From positions 434,001 through 498,000 of the forward strand of contig JAPFFF010000049.1 of the NCBI GenBank assembly GCA_039105265.1: a stretch of 64,000 bases of DNA, read 5' to 3'. Below the pieces are notes generated by a model. The model ran no database searches and had not been told where the DNA came from. It saw nothing but the letters and a program-made list of their open reading frames with translations. The stretch is from Tritrichomonas musculus. Lineage: Eukaryota > Parabasalia > Tritrichomonadida > Tritrichomonadidae. The position numbers were made by a program, and so were the translations under genes. Of this stretch, positions 47,718-56,453 are shown piece after piece; the first letter of the stretch is position 1, and each line of letters opens with the position of its first letter.

Positions 47718-49073
47718 CTAAATGTTAAAATACTTAATGTAATCTTCATTTAAGTCTCCAAATGAATTACATATGAATTTCGTATATATAATAGGTACTT
47801 CAATAATAGCTTTTTCAGCATCAGTCATACGTTTCCTACCTTTACTATGCTTTTCTTGTGGTTCATCTTTTGTGACAGTCTGATATGGTTTTAATAACTT
47901 GCAGATTACATTTCCATTACGATACTCTAGAAACTCAACAATTTTATTAAATACTCTTCTACGCTTCTCATGCTTTTTTTGCGTTTTGCTTTTATCGAGA
48001 TGAACTAATATAATATTACCTCTATTATAAGATAACAACCCCTTAAAACGTTGTTTATCATTGATTTCCCGCAATTTCATTTGCATTTTCCTGATATATC
48101 TCCACTCCAAATCAACATTGTTTTGCATTTGAGCTGGGGTATAATATATGTACTTCGTTGGTTTTACAAGATTTTTGTCATAAAAATCTGATGGGTCATA
48201 ATCAAAATTCTTAAATCGAAGAGAACTATGAGGGGTGTTATTATAGTAATCAACCATTTGTCTCATCAAATTATAATCACTTAATCTTCGCTCATCTAAC
48301 CCAAAAGCATTTCTCAGAGTTCTTATAACAGAATCAACATTTTTGTGAGCTAACGCATATGGAGAATCATTAATAATGAATCTTATAGGATAGAAATCGG
48401 TGATTGAATCTATTGTATTTTCCCAAAACTGGATGTCTTCAAATTGTAAATTGAGTAGCCTTTGGAAACGAGGTTTATAATAGTCGCTTTTTTTAAGCAG
48501 TTTTTTAAGAGTTTCCAGTTTGTGGTTCACGAGTATTTTACTTAATATTTTATCAAACTCTTTTATCCTTGCTTCTTTAATTACAGATTTCAAGTCAAAT
48601 ATCAAAGTAGTTTCTCCTGTTGAAAACAAAATGACAACACTATTATCTTTCATCTCTTTTAATCCAGGTTCTCCATCACATTTGATAGTTTTGAATAGAA
48701 ATTGTGGATATCTTATTATAATTCGTTCAAGGGAAAACCATATATTTCCTTTATCCTTTACAGGTTCAACGATTAGGTATCTTGTATTTGTATTGATGAG
48801 AACCAAATATATTTTATTTTTTTTTGTCAAATCTCTAGTATAGTATTTGCTAAACATCAAATCTGCTTCCCAACAACCTGGTTCATTAGAGAAATTTGGT
48901 TTTGATAATTCTTTGCATGATTTCAACTTGAAGTCAGGAATAAATGGTTCTGTTTTGATATCACTTTTAAAGAAAGGTTTTATGTAATTATCAATGTATT
49001 TATACTTGGATTTGAAAGGATAATTGAGTAAGGAGTTGTATTCTTTATCGTAGATTCTTACTGATTTAGTCAT
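47718..49073 (-). CDS. Retroviral-type integrase (element C)
   Basis: 451 residues starting at MTKSVRIYDKEYNSLL, the start shared with E; a 22-codon upstream extension has no counterpart. Motifs: EPGCWEADLMFSKYY, FKTIKCDGEPG, NSVVILFS insert region, AHKNVDSVIRTLRNAFG, and the basic C-terminal region KGLLSYNRGNIILVH with KKHEKRRRVF. The core carries an insert of about 90 residues compared with B. Open throughout. Confidence 0.92.
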   Translation of the reverse strand: MTKSVRIYDKEYNSLLNYPFKSKYKYIDNYIKPFFKSDIKTEPFIPDFKLKSCKELSKPNFSNEPGCWEADLMFSKYYTRDLTKKNKIYLVLINTNTRYLIVEPVKDKGNIWFSLERIIIRYPQFLFKTIKCDGEPGLKEMKDNSVVILFSTGETTLIFDLKSVIKEARIKEFDKILSKILVNHKLETLKKLLKKSDYYKPRFQRLLNLQFEDIQFWENTIDSITDFYPIRFIINDSPYALAHKNVDSVIRTLRNAFGLDERRLSDYNLMRQMVDYYNNTPHSSLRFKNFDYDPSDFYDKNLVKPTKYIYYTPAQMQNNVDLEWRYIRKMQMKLREINDKQRFKGLLSYNRGNIILVHLDKSKTQKKHEKRRRVFNKIVEFLEYRNGNVICKLLKPYQTVTKDEPQEKHSKGRKRMTDAEKAIIEVPIIYTKFICNSFGDLNEDYIKYFNI

Positions 49074-49154
49074 TTTTTTCCAAAAAAAGTATTGATAAAC
49101 AAAAAAATATTCACTTTGTTCATAAAGATTTGCTAGCAAATCAATATCAATTAC

Positions 49155-51767
49155 TTAAATTCTATTATTATTAAAGTATTCTTCAATTAATGTGTGAAGC
49201 TTTGGAAGATGCTCTATTTTGATATCAACACAGTTACCACTATTGGAAACCTTATAATCATCTGTTCCAAATGATGCTTTTATGATATTCTTAATGTTTA
49301 AATTTGGTGTCATACTAATAGGAAGGTCATCTTTGAAGTAAAATCTTTCGTTTTCATTATTATAATGGTTAACAACTTTTCTCCAAGTACTCTTATGACG
49401 ACGACACAAATGAAGCCTAATGAAACCTTCTTTATTAATATCCTCTTTGTAAATCAAATAACGGTAATCATTCTTGTGATTTTCTGGTACTGCACGTGGT
49501 TTGAGTTCATCAATTTGTTGCTGATGTTGTTTGCGTTCACGTTCAAATTGGGAGTCTAAAAGTTTGGCAATATAGATTGCATAAGTTGGTGATGCCCACA
49601 TTGCGATATGATTGACGAGTAAGCGATGAACATAATAACCTTTTAAGTCGTTTGGTAAATTTGGTCGATTTTCAAATATTTTCTGGTCCCTCGGAATTCC
49701 GAGGGTCGATTTTTGAGACTCAAATTCTTGTAATAACTCTTTTGTTGTCTCATTTACCTGTGTTCCCGCTGGTGTTTCATCATCAACATATTCCAATCCA
49801 TTCAAACTAAGTTTAAAGTATGTATCTCTTGTGAGCCATAATTGTGTTGGAGGTGGATGCACTGTACCTTCTCCGTTAACATTATAGTAAGTATCATTTG
49901 GACCTGTATATATTGGTTGACCATTAACCTGAACTTGAATATTTCCAAATCCACCATCCAAACCATCATAGCAATATCCTGCTGAAGCACGTTCTGTTTG
50001 AATATTGAAAACAAAGCTAGAAGCATCACTTAAAGTATTTCTATAACGAACTCCATTTGCATCATTCTTTGGCATTGTCATACTATCTTCAAATTCTTTT
50101 GTGCATTGTAATGTGATTCCATCGAGGTCTCCAGCAGTTAATTGATTTTCAAAGAATCTTGCACCAATTGTGCTAACATTTTCATCTGGGAAGTTCTTAC
50201 CACCAATATTGAGATAACAATTTTGATATACCGGATTTTCGAAAACAGTGAGGTCATTATGATGTTTTGGAATCATAATTGACATTGTTGTAACATTAAT
50301 TAATGGGATATTCAAAGTAGATTTGATACCATTTGCGGCAGGAGCGATTGGGAATGAATGGTAATCAACTTTTTGGGATGGGATTATAATTCCTTCACGA
50401 AGAATATTTTCAATACCTCTGCGAGTAGATTCACAGACACCATATCCTTGCATATTTGATTTACATAATGTGATTGTCATTCTGTTTACAGTTAATGTAG
50501 CTTTCTGCGATGAATATGTTTCGTTGTGAAGTTGTGATTTAGCATCATGAATTGATTGAAGAGTCTGTTTAGCAGAAACAATTGGTGTTTTAACAATTTG
50601 CCAAGCATAATATCTTCCATTTTTGTCAGCATGATTTAATGGTGGTAATGTTACAGCAGGATTATGAACACAAATTTCTTCATCAGTTGCACCTGGTTGA
50701 AGACCAAATTCTTCAAATTCTTCCTTTGTGTAACTAAAATTAAATTCCAAATCTGTAAGAATATCAGAATAACCTGTTCCATCAGCTTCATCCCATTGTT
50801 CACCAATTCGATATTGAATCTTATACTTGATAGGTGTTGGAGATGGTGATGGGTCAGGTGTTGGAGATGGTGATGGGTCTGGTGTTGGAGATGGGTCTGG
50901 AGATGGAGCACCAGGACCTGGAATTATAGCTTCATTACCAATTTGTGTAAATTGATGTTTCAAGTGACCTCGGGCCTTTATTTCTTTCAATCTTTCTAAT
51001 TCTGCAGGTGAGATACTATCATTATCTTCTAGATAAGCTTTTGTTTCAGCAACAGTATAAGGGTCTATAGCAGCCCAAACTAATCCTGCGGGTGATACTT
51101 GGAAACGAATTGATAAATCACCTATGATACCATTAGGGAATAAATCGAATGCTTGTAATGCAAGTAAATCATCGAATGGTACGTTCAAATCAAATTCAAC
51201 TTGGGATTTACCATTAGATTTGAATGAATTGAGGTTAACATAAGCACCAGCAACAGTTTGTGAATAATTTGAAACGTTTTCCCAAAGTGAATGTACAAAA
51301 CGCCTACGTTTCTTCTCAGTCTCTGGTTTAACAGTGGAATACAAAAACCCTTCACGAATACATTCATTTTGCTGATATCCAACATTTACATTATTATGGA
51401 GAATCTCCAAACGGTCAAACAATTGATTGGAAGATTTGAGCCCGACAAATAATTTGTAAAAGTTATTTGGGTCATCAATTTGTTGTAATTTTGCTAAATC
51501 AGTATTCAATTGTAAATCCAATTTGACGTGAAATGTTAAAAATCCTTTATCAACATCACTAATGAAGTGGTCAGGATGTGTTAAACTAATTTGGGAATAT
51601 TGTCCTTGATGAAATGGTGCAGGTTGGTCATGACAGTCAACAGTTCTGAATGAAAATGAGCGTGTACCATCATTAGTGTTAATCATTTCACGCATCTTAT
51701 TAAAAGTGTCAAGTACATTCCCAGCTTCGATTTTGTAATTATGTGCTCTTTCGTTGCGATACAACAT
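49155..51767 (-). CDS. Major capsid protein fused to a KilA-N/DUF3627 region (element C)
   Basis: One open frame of 870 residues. Residues 1-660 are the capsid protein, as in B, with a Pro/Asp/Ser repeat loop near 290-320. At GTQVNE, where B's capsid ends, the frame continues into TTKELLQEFESQK and a KilA-N end (GYYVHRLLVNHIAMWASPTY, IYIAKLLDSQFERER). A C-terminal domain homologous to the B gene at 20,760 follows. The junction coincides with the normal capsid end. It could display a DNA-binding domain inside the shell, or be a neutral accident; no experimental support. Confidence 0.88.
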   Translation of the reverse strand: MLYRNERAHNYKIEAGNVLDTFNKMREMINTNDGTRSFSFRTVDCHDQPAPFHQGQYSQISLTHPDHFISDVDKGFLTFHVKLDLQLNTDLAKLQQIDDPNNFYKLFVGLKSSNQLFDRLEILHNNVNVGYQQNECIREGFLYSTVKPETEKKRRRFVHSLWENVSNYSQTVAGAYVNLNSFKSNGKSQVEFDLNVPFDDLLALQAFDLFPNGIIGDLSIRFQVSPAGLVWAAIDPYTVAETKAYLEDNDSISPAELERLKEIKARGHLKHQFTQIGNEAIIPGPGAPSPDPSPTPDPSPSPTPDPSPSPTPIKYKIQYRIGEQWDEADGTGYSDILTDLEFNFSYTKEEFEEFGLQPGATDEEICVHNPAVTLPPLNHADKNGRYYAWQIVKTPIVSAKQTLQSIHDAKSQLHNETYSSQKATLTVNRMTITLCKSNMQGYGVCESTRRGIENILREGIIIPSQKVDYHSFPIAPAANGIKSTLNIPLINVTTMSIMIPKHHNDLTVFENPVYQNCYLNIGGKNFPDENVSTIGARFFENQLTAGDLDGITLQCTKEFEDSMTMPKNDANGVRYRNTLSDASSFVFNIQTERASAGYCYDGLDGGFGNIQVQVNGQPIYTGPNDTYYNVNGEGTVHPPPTQLWLTRDTYFKLSLNGLEYVDDETPAGTQVNETTKELLQEFESQKSTLGIPRDQKIFENRPNLPNDLKGYYVHRLLVNHIAMWASPTYAIYIAKLLDSQFERERKQHQQQIDELKPRAVPENHKNDYRYLIYKEDINKEGFIRLHLCRRHKSTWRKVVNHYNNENERFYFKDDLPISMTPNLNIKNIIKASFGTDDYKVSNSGNCVDIKIEHLPKLHTLIEEYFNNNRI
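49688..49705. repeat. Perfect 18-bp palindrome in the fusion gene linker
   Basis: CCCTCGGAATTCCGAGGG lies in the linker just upstream of the KilA-N core, at the protein position where the B gene has its own palindrome (20,983-21,006). Confidence 0.8.
50830..50910. repeat. 24-bp-type minisatellite in the capsid gene
   Basis: Repeats of a GGTGTTGGAGATGGTGATGG-like unit encode a PSPTPDPSPS loop in the capsid protein. Absent from B's capsid gene. Likely an exposed surface loop that changes length by slippage. Confidence 0.8.
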
Positions 51768-51818
51768 TTATGATACAAAAAAAGTACTTATTACAGGTCT
51801 TTTTTCATTATAAAAACA

Positions 51819-52073
51819 ATGGGTATCGGAATCTTCAAGAAAATGAAAAATGCTTTTAAATCAGTTGGCAATACAATTAAGAATGTTGCAACTAAAGTCG
51901 GTAAAGCACTTCCTAAAGTTGTTGAAATTGGTAAAAGAGTTACCAGTGCGGTAAAGCCTGTTTTAGGTGATATACTTCTTATTGGAGATACTATAAGAGC
52001 AATTGACACAGGGTTGAATGTTTTCGATAGAGGAATGAGAATTGGTAAGAGCTTGATAAATGAAGTAGAATAA
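51819..52073 (+). CDS. 84-aa amphipathic protein (element C)
   Basis: MGIGIFKKMKNAFKSVGNTI start and a following basic amphipathic helix, as in B (31,231-31,485), with a hydrophobic DILLIGDTIRAID segment. A myristoylation-style MG start is possible in principle. Divergent from the capsid gene by about 50 bp. Function unknown; a membrane-active role is inference. Confidence 0.7.
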   Translation: MGIGIFKKMKNAFKSVGNTIKNVATKVGKALPKVVEIGKRVTSAVKPVLGDILLIGDTIRAIDTGLNVFDRGMRIGKSLINEVE

Positions 52074-52099
52074 AAACAAAAAAATTTTTTTGAAAATAA

Positions 52100-52546
52100 A
52101 TGGAATTGGAAGTAATTAACGAAATAACTGAAGAAACAAAAAACTTCAAATCCATCGAAGAATTTAATTTGTTCTACCAGAAGCACAAGGACGAGATGAA
52201 TGGACACACCACACAGTACCTCAATAGAGTATATAAGATTATTACCCCCGATGGTGTTGAATATAGAATAACAAAAAAGAATTGTTCGAAAGAAGGAAAT
52301 AAGAGAGTTGGGGGTGATATATTTTTAAAAAAAGTGTTTAAAAAGGAAGACCTAAAAGAGTTAGAACAAGATGTTATCAGAGCTGATATTGAAAGTGTAA
52401 AGGATGAGATTAAGCAGATGATATTGCGCATTCATGCGAATGAGCTTCTAGTGAATCGCATTGAGCAATCAGAGAAAAAAATAATAGAACTAACATCAAC
52501 TGTGAATCAGATAGCTAAATATATTAATACTATGAATAATATGTAG
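52100..52546 (+). CDS. Coiled-coil protein with conserved N-terminal domain (element C)
   Basis: 148 residues. FKSIEEFNLFYQKHKDEM, YLNRVYKIIT, GVEYRITKKNC and GDIFLKKV match B's 31,516-32,055; the C-terminal half is a coiled coil (MILRIHANELLVNRIEQ). Function unknown. Confidence 0.7.
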   Translation: MELEVINEITEETKNFKSIEEFNLFYQKHKDEMNGHTTQYLNRVYKIITPDGVEYRITKKNCSKEGNKRVGGDIFLKKVFKKEDLKELEQDVIRADIESVKDEIKQMILRIHANELLVNRIEQSEKKIIELTSTVNQIAKYINTMNNM

Positions 52547-52547
52547 C

Positions 52548-52781
52548 TTAAATCTTACTATTAATTGGGACCACTGAATGGTTTAAAGAATATGTATGAT
52601 AGTTGAGTTTTTTTGTAGTTATTGGAGGCTTTTCATGGTTTATAGTTCCCTTCAAATCTCTCTTCTTGATTATAGGTGCAGAATTGATTCTGGTGCGCTC
52701 TTTTTGCATTTCCAATTGAAGTCTATCGTAGAAATTCATTCTTTTATCATCTCTTATCGTGCGTCTCTGTTGAAAAGACAT
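52548..52781 (-). CDS. 77-aa basic protein (element C)
   Basis: Homologue of 32,014-32,247: RRTIRDDKRMNFYDRLQLEM, RTRINSAP and a HEKPPITTKKLNYH stretch. Divergent from the 75-aa gene with 16 bp between starts, so they share a promoter region. Function unknown. Confidence 0.65.
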   Translation of the reverse strand: MSFQQRRTIRDDKRMNFYDRLQLEMQKERTRINSAPIIKKRDLKGTINHEKPPITTKKLNYHTYSLNHSVVPINSKI

Positions 52782-52797
52782 TTTTGTATTGAAATAA

Positions 52798-53028
52798 ATG
52801 ACTGAATTAAGTGATTATAAGAGGGAAATTCCTGAACTTAAAAGAATCAAACGAGCGCTAAAAGAGAAATGCTACGACTATAAACAGCATCTCAATAACG
52901 TAAAATCAGGTATGCTTGGCTCAAATGGATTAGCAGTAAGAGAATCGTTAATTGAGGATATTGAATCTTTAAAAGAGAAAGTTCACAAACTCGTAAAAGA
53001 ATTTGATAGATTAACCAATAAAGAGTAA
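52798..53028 (+). CDS. 75-aa helical protein (element C)
   Basis: Very similar to 32,262-32,489: YKREIPELKRIKRALKEKCY and SGMLGSNGLAVRESLIEDI. This is one of the most conserved small proteins between B and C. Function unknown. Confidence 0.7.
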   Translation: MTELSDYKREIPELKRIKRALKEKCYDYKQHLNNVKSGMLGSNGLAVRESLIEDIESLKEKVHKLVKEFDRLTNKE

Positions 53029-53055
53029 GATGTATAGAGATTTTTTTGCACTGAA

Positions 53056-53718
53056 ATGTCAAGTATTATGAATAAAGCACGAATATTATCTTCAGAAAAC
53101 GATGCAAGTGTGAAACAGAGTTAAGAAACAAATATAGAAATCAAATTAGCTCCTCAACGCAATTCTTCAGTAGCATATCCACAAGTTCCACCATAGGACT
53201 CCTTTGGAGGCCCTTGCAAAGCAAGTGATGGGAGGAACGCACCACAACCGCAAAATGTAAATTTTACTATACCGCGAACGGAGTTCGAGTCAATGAAATT
53301 GCCACCGATCCCACAACAGGGGTTTGCTTCTCAATACATACCTCAAACCAACAGTGTTGCCCAAGAAAGGGGTATTGCAGATTTAGGCAATGAGTTGGAT
53401 TCACTTGAAAAGAAAAACAAATTTTTGGAGTTGCTTGTTGGGATGTATGAGAATAACCCACTAAAGGTAAACTCTTATGTAGTATGTAAATCAACCTTAT
53501 TAATGGATATGATAAAGCTGTTGACAGATTGTGATAAAGTTGATTTGGTTATTGAAGATGAAGAGCCTGGTTGTTGTGTTGCTAATGTTGCAAAACTGAT
53601 AAAGATTGATAAGATATTAATCACTAAAGATGGTAAATCCGAAGAACTAAAATACTGCTACAATCATGTCTATACAGAGTTTGTCAAATACGCAATATCA
53701 CTCAAATATTGTTGCTAA
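53056..53718 (+). pseudogene. Conserved Cys-containing element protein (element C), probably broken
   Basis: The open part from 53,293 encodes 141 residues whose C-terminal 100 match element A's 5,937-6,461 (helix LELLVGMYENN, VIEDEEPGCC, YAISLKYCC). The region upstream to 53,056 looks like a decayed front with palindromes (CTTGCAAAGCAAG at 53,213-53,225 and GCGAACGGAGTTCG near 53,275). About one break. Core gene of unknown function, present in both families. Confidence 0.6.
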
Positions 53719-53776
53719 TTACTTTTTCTTAATAGGAAATGACTTACTTTTAGTAAGGCTTTTTTTCGAAGGAAAA

Positions 53777-53908
53777 ATGTTTTGTGAGATACTTTTATGT
53801 ATGATTCTAGCTGTTAATGTTATGGAGTTATTTGTGATAATATCAGCATTGAAACCTGATGAACCACCTGAATTAAGTGAAGAGATGCGACAGAAACTTT
53901 ATTGCTAA
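53777..53908 (+). CDS. 43-aa single-pass membrane protein (element C)
   Basis: MFCEILLCMILAVNVMELFV followed by a polar tail (PPELSEEMRQKLYC). Same length and layout as 39,338-39,469 in D. Directly upstream of the ATPase with a 3-bp gap. Hydrophobic helix at about 5-25. A longer upstream frame exists but is not shared with D. Confidence 0.75.
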   Translation: MFCEILLCMILAVNVMELFVIISALKPDEPPELSEEMRQKLYC

Positions 53909-53911
53909 GAA

Positions 53912-54791
53912 ATGCTTAAACCTACAAAGTTTGATTATTCGACAGTGTTTTTTTCAGATTCTAGTGATTCAGAAGAGCTATTTACTGAACCTCAGGTAAA
54001 ACCCTTTTTTAACATCGACATTGAAATGAGTAAAGCGTATAAAAAAAAATGAATCCAAGATATTGAGTGAATCTATTAGACCAATTGCTAATGGTATCTA
54101 CGCAAATTATAATTCATTAAACATCATTGTTGGAGCTCAAGGAAAGGGTAAATCTCATATTGTATTGCGTGATATTATTCAAATATCAAGAATCCCTGGT
54201 GCTGCTCATTTAATTGTTTATATTAGTAAGAATGGAGTTATAAATGATTCAACATTTGAAGCACAGCGAGAATTGATTAAACTTCCTATAAAAGTTATAT
54301 CTGATTCAAATGCTGAGAATTACTTAAAAGAACTTGATTTATGGAAAGAATTGTATGATAAATACGTTAATAATAATACTCGATTAGATGAAGAGAAGAT
54401 AAATAAGATGCTCTCCTTTTTATGTATTTCACAGTTGAATTCAATAAAATCTCCTCTAAATACCATCATTTTATGTGAGGATTTCATTAAATCAAAGCTA
54501 TTGAAATCAGCTTATTTTACCAATTATATCACTCAATTACGGCACAAACATTCTATTGTCTATGTTAATGTTCAATTCTTTAAAGCAATACCGACGGATT
54601 ACAAGAATAATTGCACATCTTTCTTCATATTTAATGGATTATCACGACAGAAAATGGGTTATATATACCAACAAGTTGTTATGCCAATTGAATTCGAAGA
54701 TTTGTGGAGGAGATATTGTTGTATGAAAAATCATGATTTCATCTTGGTGAACACACGAGAAGGTAGTATAGAGTTTATTAGTTGTGTGTAA
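53912..54791 (+). pseudogene. Packaging ATPase (A32-like), element C, broken
   Basis: Homologue of D's ATPase: MLKPTKFDY start, acidic Ser-rich N-terminus, P-loop GAQGKGKS, Walker B-like IILCEDF and a C-terminal EFEDLWRRY. There is about one break; the catalytic part remains open. Convergent with the 149-aa gene. Confidence 0.85.
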
Positions 54792-54819
54792 AAAAATATT
54801 GTGTTCAAAGTATATTTTT

Positions 54820-55278
54820 TTAGTCTAATACAATATTTTGATGAGTACCCTTAAATATTGTTGGTTCTGGTATATCATATTTCTCTCTTAGCTTTAATAA
54901 CATATCGCGGTTTGTTTTGTTGATTCGTTCAATAGAATAATTGTAATATTCATGTTCTTTATATACTTGCTTTTCTGTATTACCGTTAACAAAGAACTCT
55001 AATGAATTACAGTTAATTCTTCTCCTTGTATTTGATGTTAAAACGACATGCTCAAACCCCATTTCTTTGATTTTATCTGGGTAGAATCTAATTGTTTTAT
55101 CCGGTGTTTGTAGTGAAATGTATAACACTTTCGCAATAAAACTCGATTTGTTGATAATAGGATATTTATCGCAAAGCAGTGTGAAATCACATTTATTGAA
55201 ATCATCTGGGTTTTCCAATAGTGAGATAAGATTGTTGATATATTCGAAAACTCTAAGTGATTTGCTATTGCAAGCCAT
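54820..55278 (-). CDS. Conserved 149-aa Polinton protein (element C)
   Basis: 152 residues, open: VFEYIN, CDFTLLCDKYPI, VLYISLQT, FYPDKI, TRRRIN, EFFVNGN and REKYDIPEP. Same place as in D, first behind the terminal repeat and pointing inward. Function unknown. Confidence 0.85.
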   Translation of the reverse strand: MACNSKSLRVFEYINNLISLLENPDDFNKCDFTLLCDKYPIINKSSFIAKVLYISLQTPDKTIRFYPDKIKEMGFEHVVLTSNTRRRINCNSLEFFVNGNTEKQVYKEHEYYNYSIERINKTNRDMLLKLREKYDIPEPTIFKGTHQNIVLD

Positions 55279-55327
55279 TTTGTAATGGAATAAAAATTTA
55301 AAAAAATATTTGATTTACTGTTTGGCT

Positions 55328-55553
55328 GTCAATTGGAGGCTCAAATTATTCGGGGGTTATGAAGTGCTAGAAATCATTGAGTTTCATAGATGGGGCTCAC
55401 AGTGTTGTAGACAGTGAGCTAGAAAACCTTGAGTTCTGAAAATGGGGTTAGAAAATAAGGAAAATCGCATGAAACCCTTGAGCGACTAACATGGGGGTAG
55501 GCCGCCAGATGTGATTTATTATCTGGGGGTAAATACGCACATACTACACTACT
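55328..55553. repeat. Right terminal repeat of element C
   Basis: 226 bp ending CATACTACACTACT. About 90% identical, in inverted orientation, to F's terminal repeat (58,279-58,502). The two face each other across fragment E. No gene in 55,279-55,548. Confidence 0.88.
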
Positions 55554-56004
55554 CTCCTTCGGAATCTAATTCAAAACAGAAATTATTTGTTTCTTTAATA
55601 GCATATTTATATCCACAATCTTCCATTAATACAATATATGATTTATTTAGTTCATCAAACCATCTTTCAACAAATTTAATATCTGTATTTCCAATTTTGG
55701 AACCAATTTCAATAGAAATGACAAATTTTCTTTTTAAATAAGGACGTTTATTATCTAAGATGTTCATTTTTGTATTCATATCAACTTTCTTAGGTAAATT
55801 TAACAATATATTATCACCTTCCATAAAAACAAATAAATCTTGATAATTACTACTCAAATAGAAGTAAACTTTCTTATCTTTTTTAGCAATATATGAATAT
55901 AATGTGTGAGTTCTATCTAGAATAATAGCATCCTTATCAATTAAATTAGATTCTTGTTCTGCTGTTAATACTTCTTTATTTTTATCCTTTGTTTTGCGTA
56001 TCAT
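55554..56004 (-). pseudogene. N-terminal part of the 334-aa structural protein (element E)
   Basis: About 150 codons aligned with the front of 46,258-47,262 (YLSSNYQDLFVFMEGDNILL, LPKKVDM, DELNKSYIVLMEDCGY). The gene runs into the border with element C at 55,553 and is incomplete. The N-terminus differs from C's version. Confidence 0.8.
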
Positions 56005-56072
56005 TTTTCATTTGGAACAAAAATAATAAGGCCTAAATGGCTATTTGGTGCCTGGCAAACAAAAAAACCTAT

Positions 56073-56453
56073 TTAAAAGATTAATAGGCAACTCATTACA
56101 AAAGCAGATGGTTCAATTGAGTTCCCATATAAATCTGTGAACCAAATTTTAAAATTACGTTCATGACCAAGAAACTCATATTTTCGATATTTAGTTTGAC
56201 GTCTGTTTGCTAACATAATGAAACAATCACAATAACCATCTTGTTGTACAATATTTGAGTGTACCATCAAATCTCCAACAAGAGTATCCTTAACAATTGC
56301 TCCAACATACTGTACAACAATAAATTTCTTATTCTTACTTGAAACGAATTCACTTGGAAGAACAAATTCAGAATCTTGAGTGTGGAAATAACGCTTAGTA
56401 ATTGGTTGTTTAAAATTTATCGTTGATACATTTTTGATATTATTTGTTAACAT
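56073..56453 (-). CDS. Small capsid-like (penton candidate) protein, element E
   Basis: 126 residues, open: TKRYFHTQDSEFVLPSEFV, SSKNKKFIVVQYVGAIV, GDLMVHSNIV and LANRRQTKYRKYE. Third copy of this family in the window. Overlaps the integrase end by 7 bp. Confidence 0.65.
   Translation of the reverse strand: MLTNNIKNVSTINFKQPITKRYFHTQDSEFVLPSEFVSSKNKKFIVVQYVGAIVKDTLVGDLMVHSNIVQQDGYCDCFIMLANRRQTKYRKYEFLGHERNFKIWFTDLYGNSIEPSAFVMSCLLIF

Larger units (their letters stand above)
32925..55553. mobile_element. Element C: Polinton, second family, broken, carries nested element D
   Basis: Starts inside its polymerase gene at the border with B and ends in a 226-bp terminal repeat (55,328-55,553). Its polymerase, 144-aa and fibre 3' regions are almost identical to those of F, so C and F separated recently. 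It contains a winged-helix cassette (35,311-36,501) and element D (37,491-40,836). It is incomplete at the left and has several broken genes (fibre, ATPase and the Cys-containing gene), with about four to five breaks overall. Confidence 0.88.
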
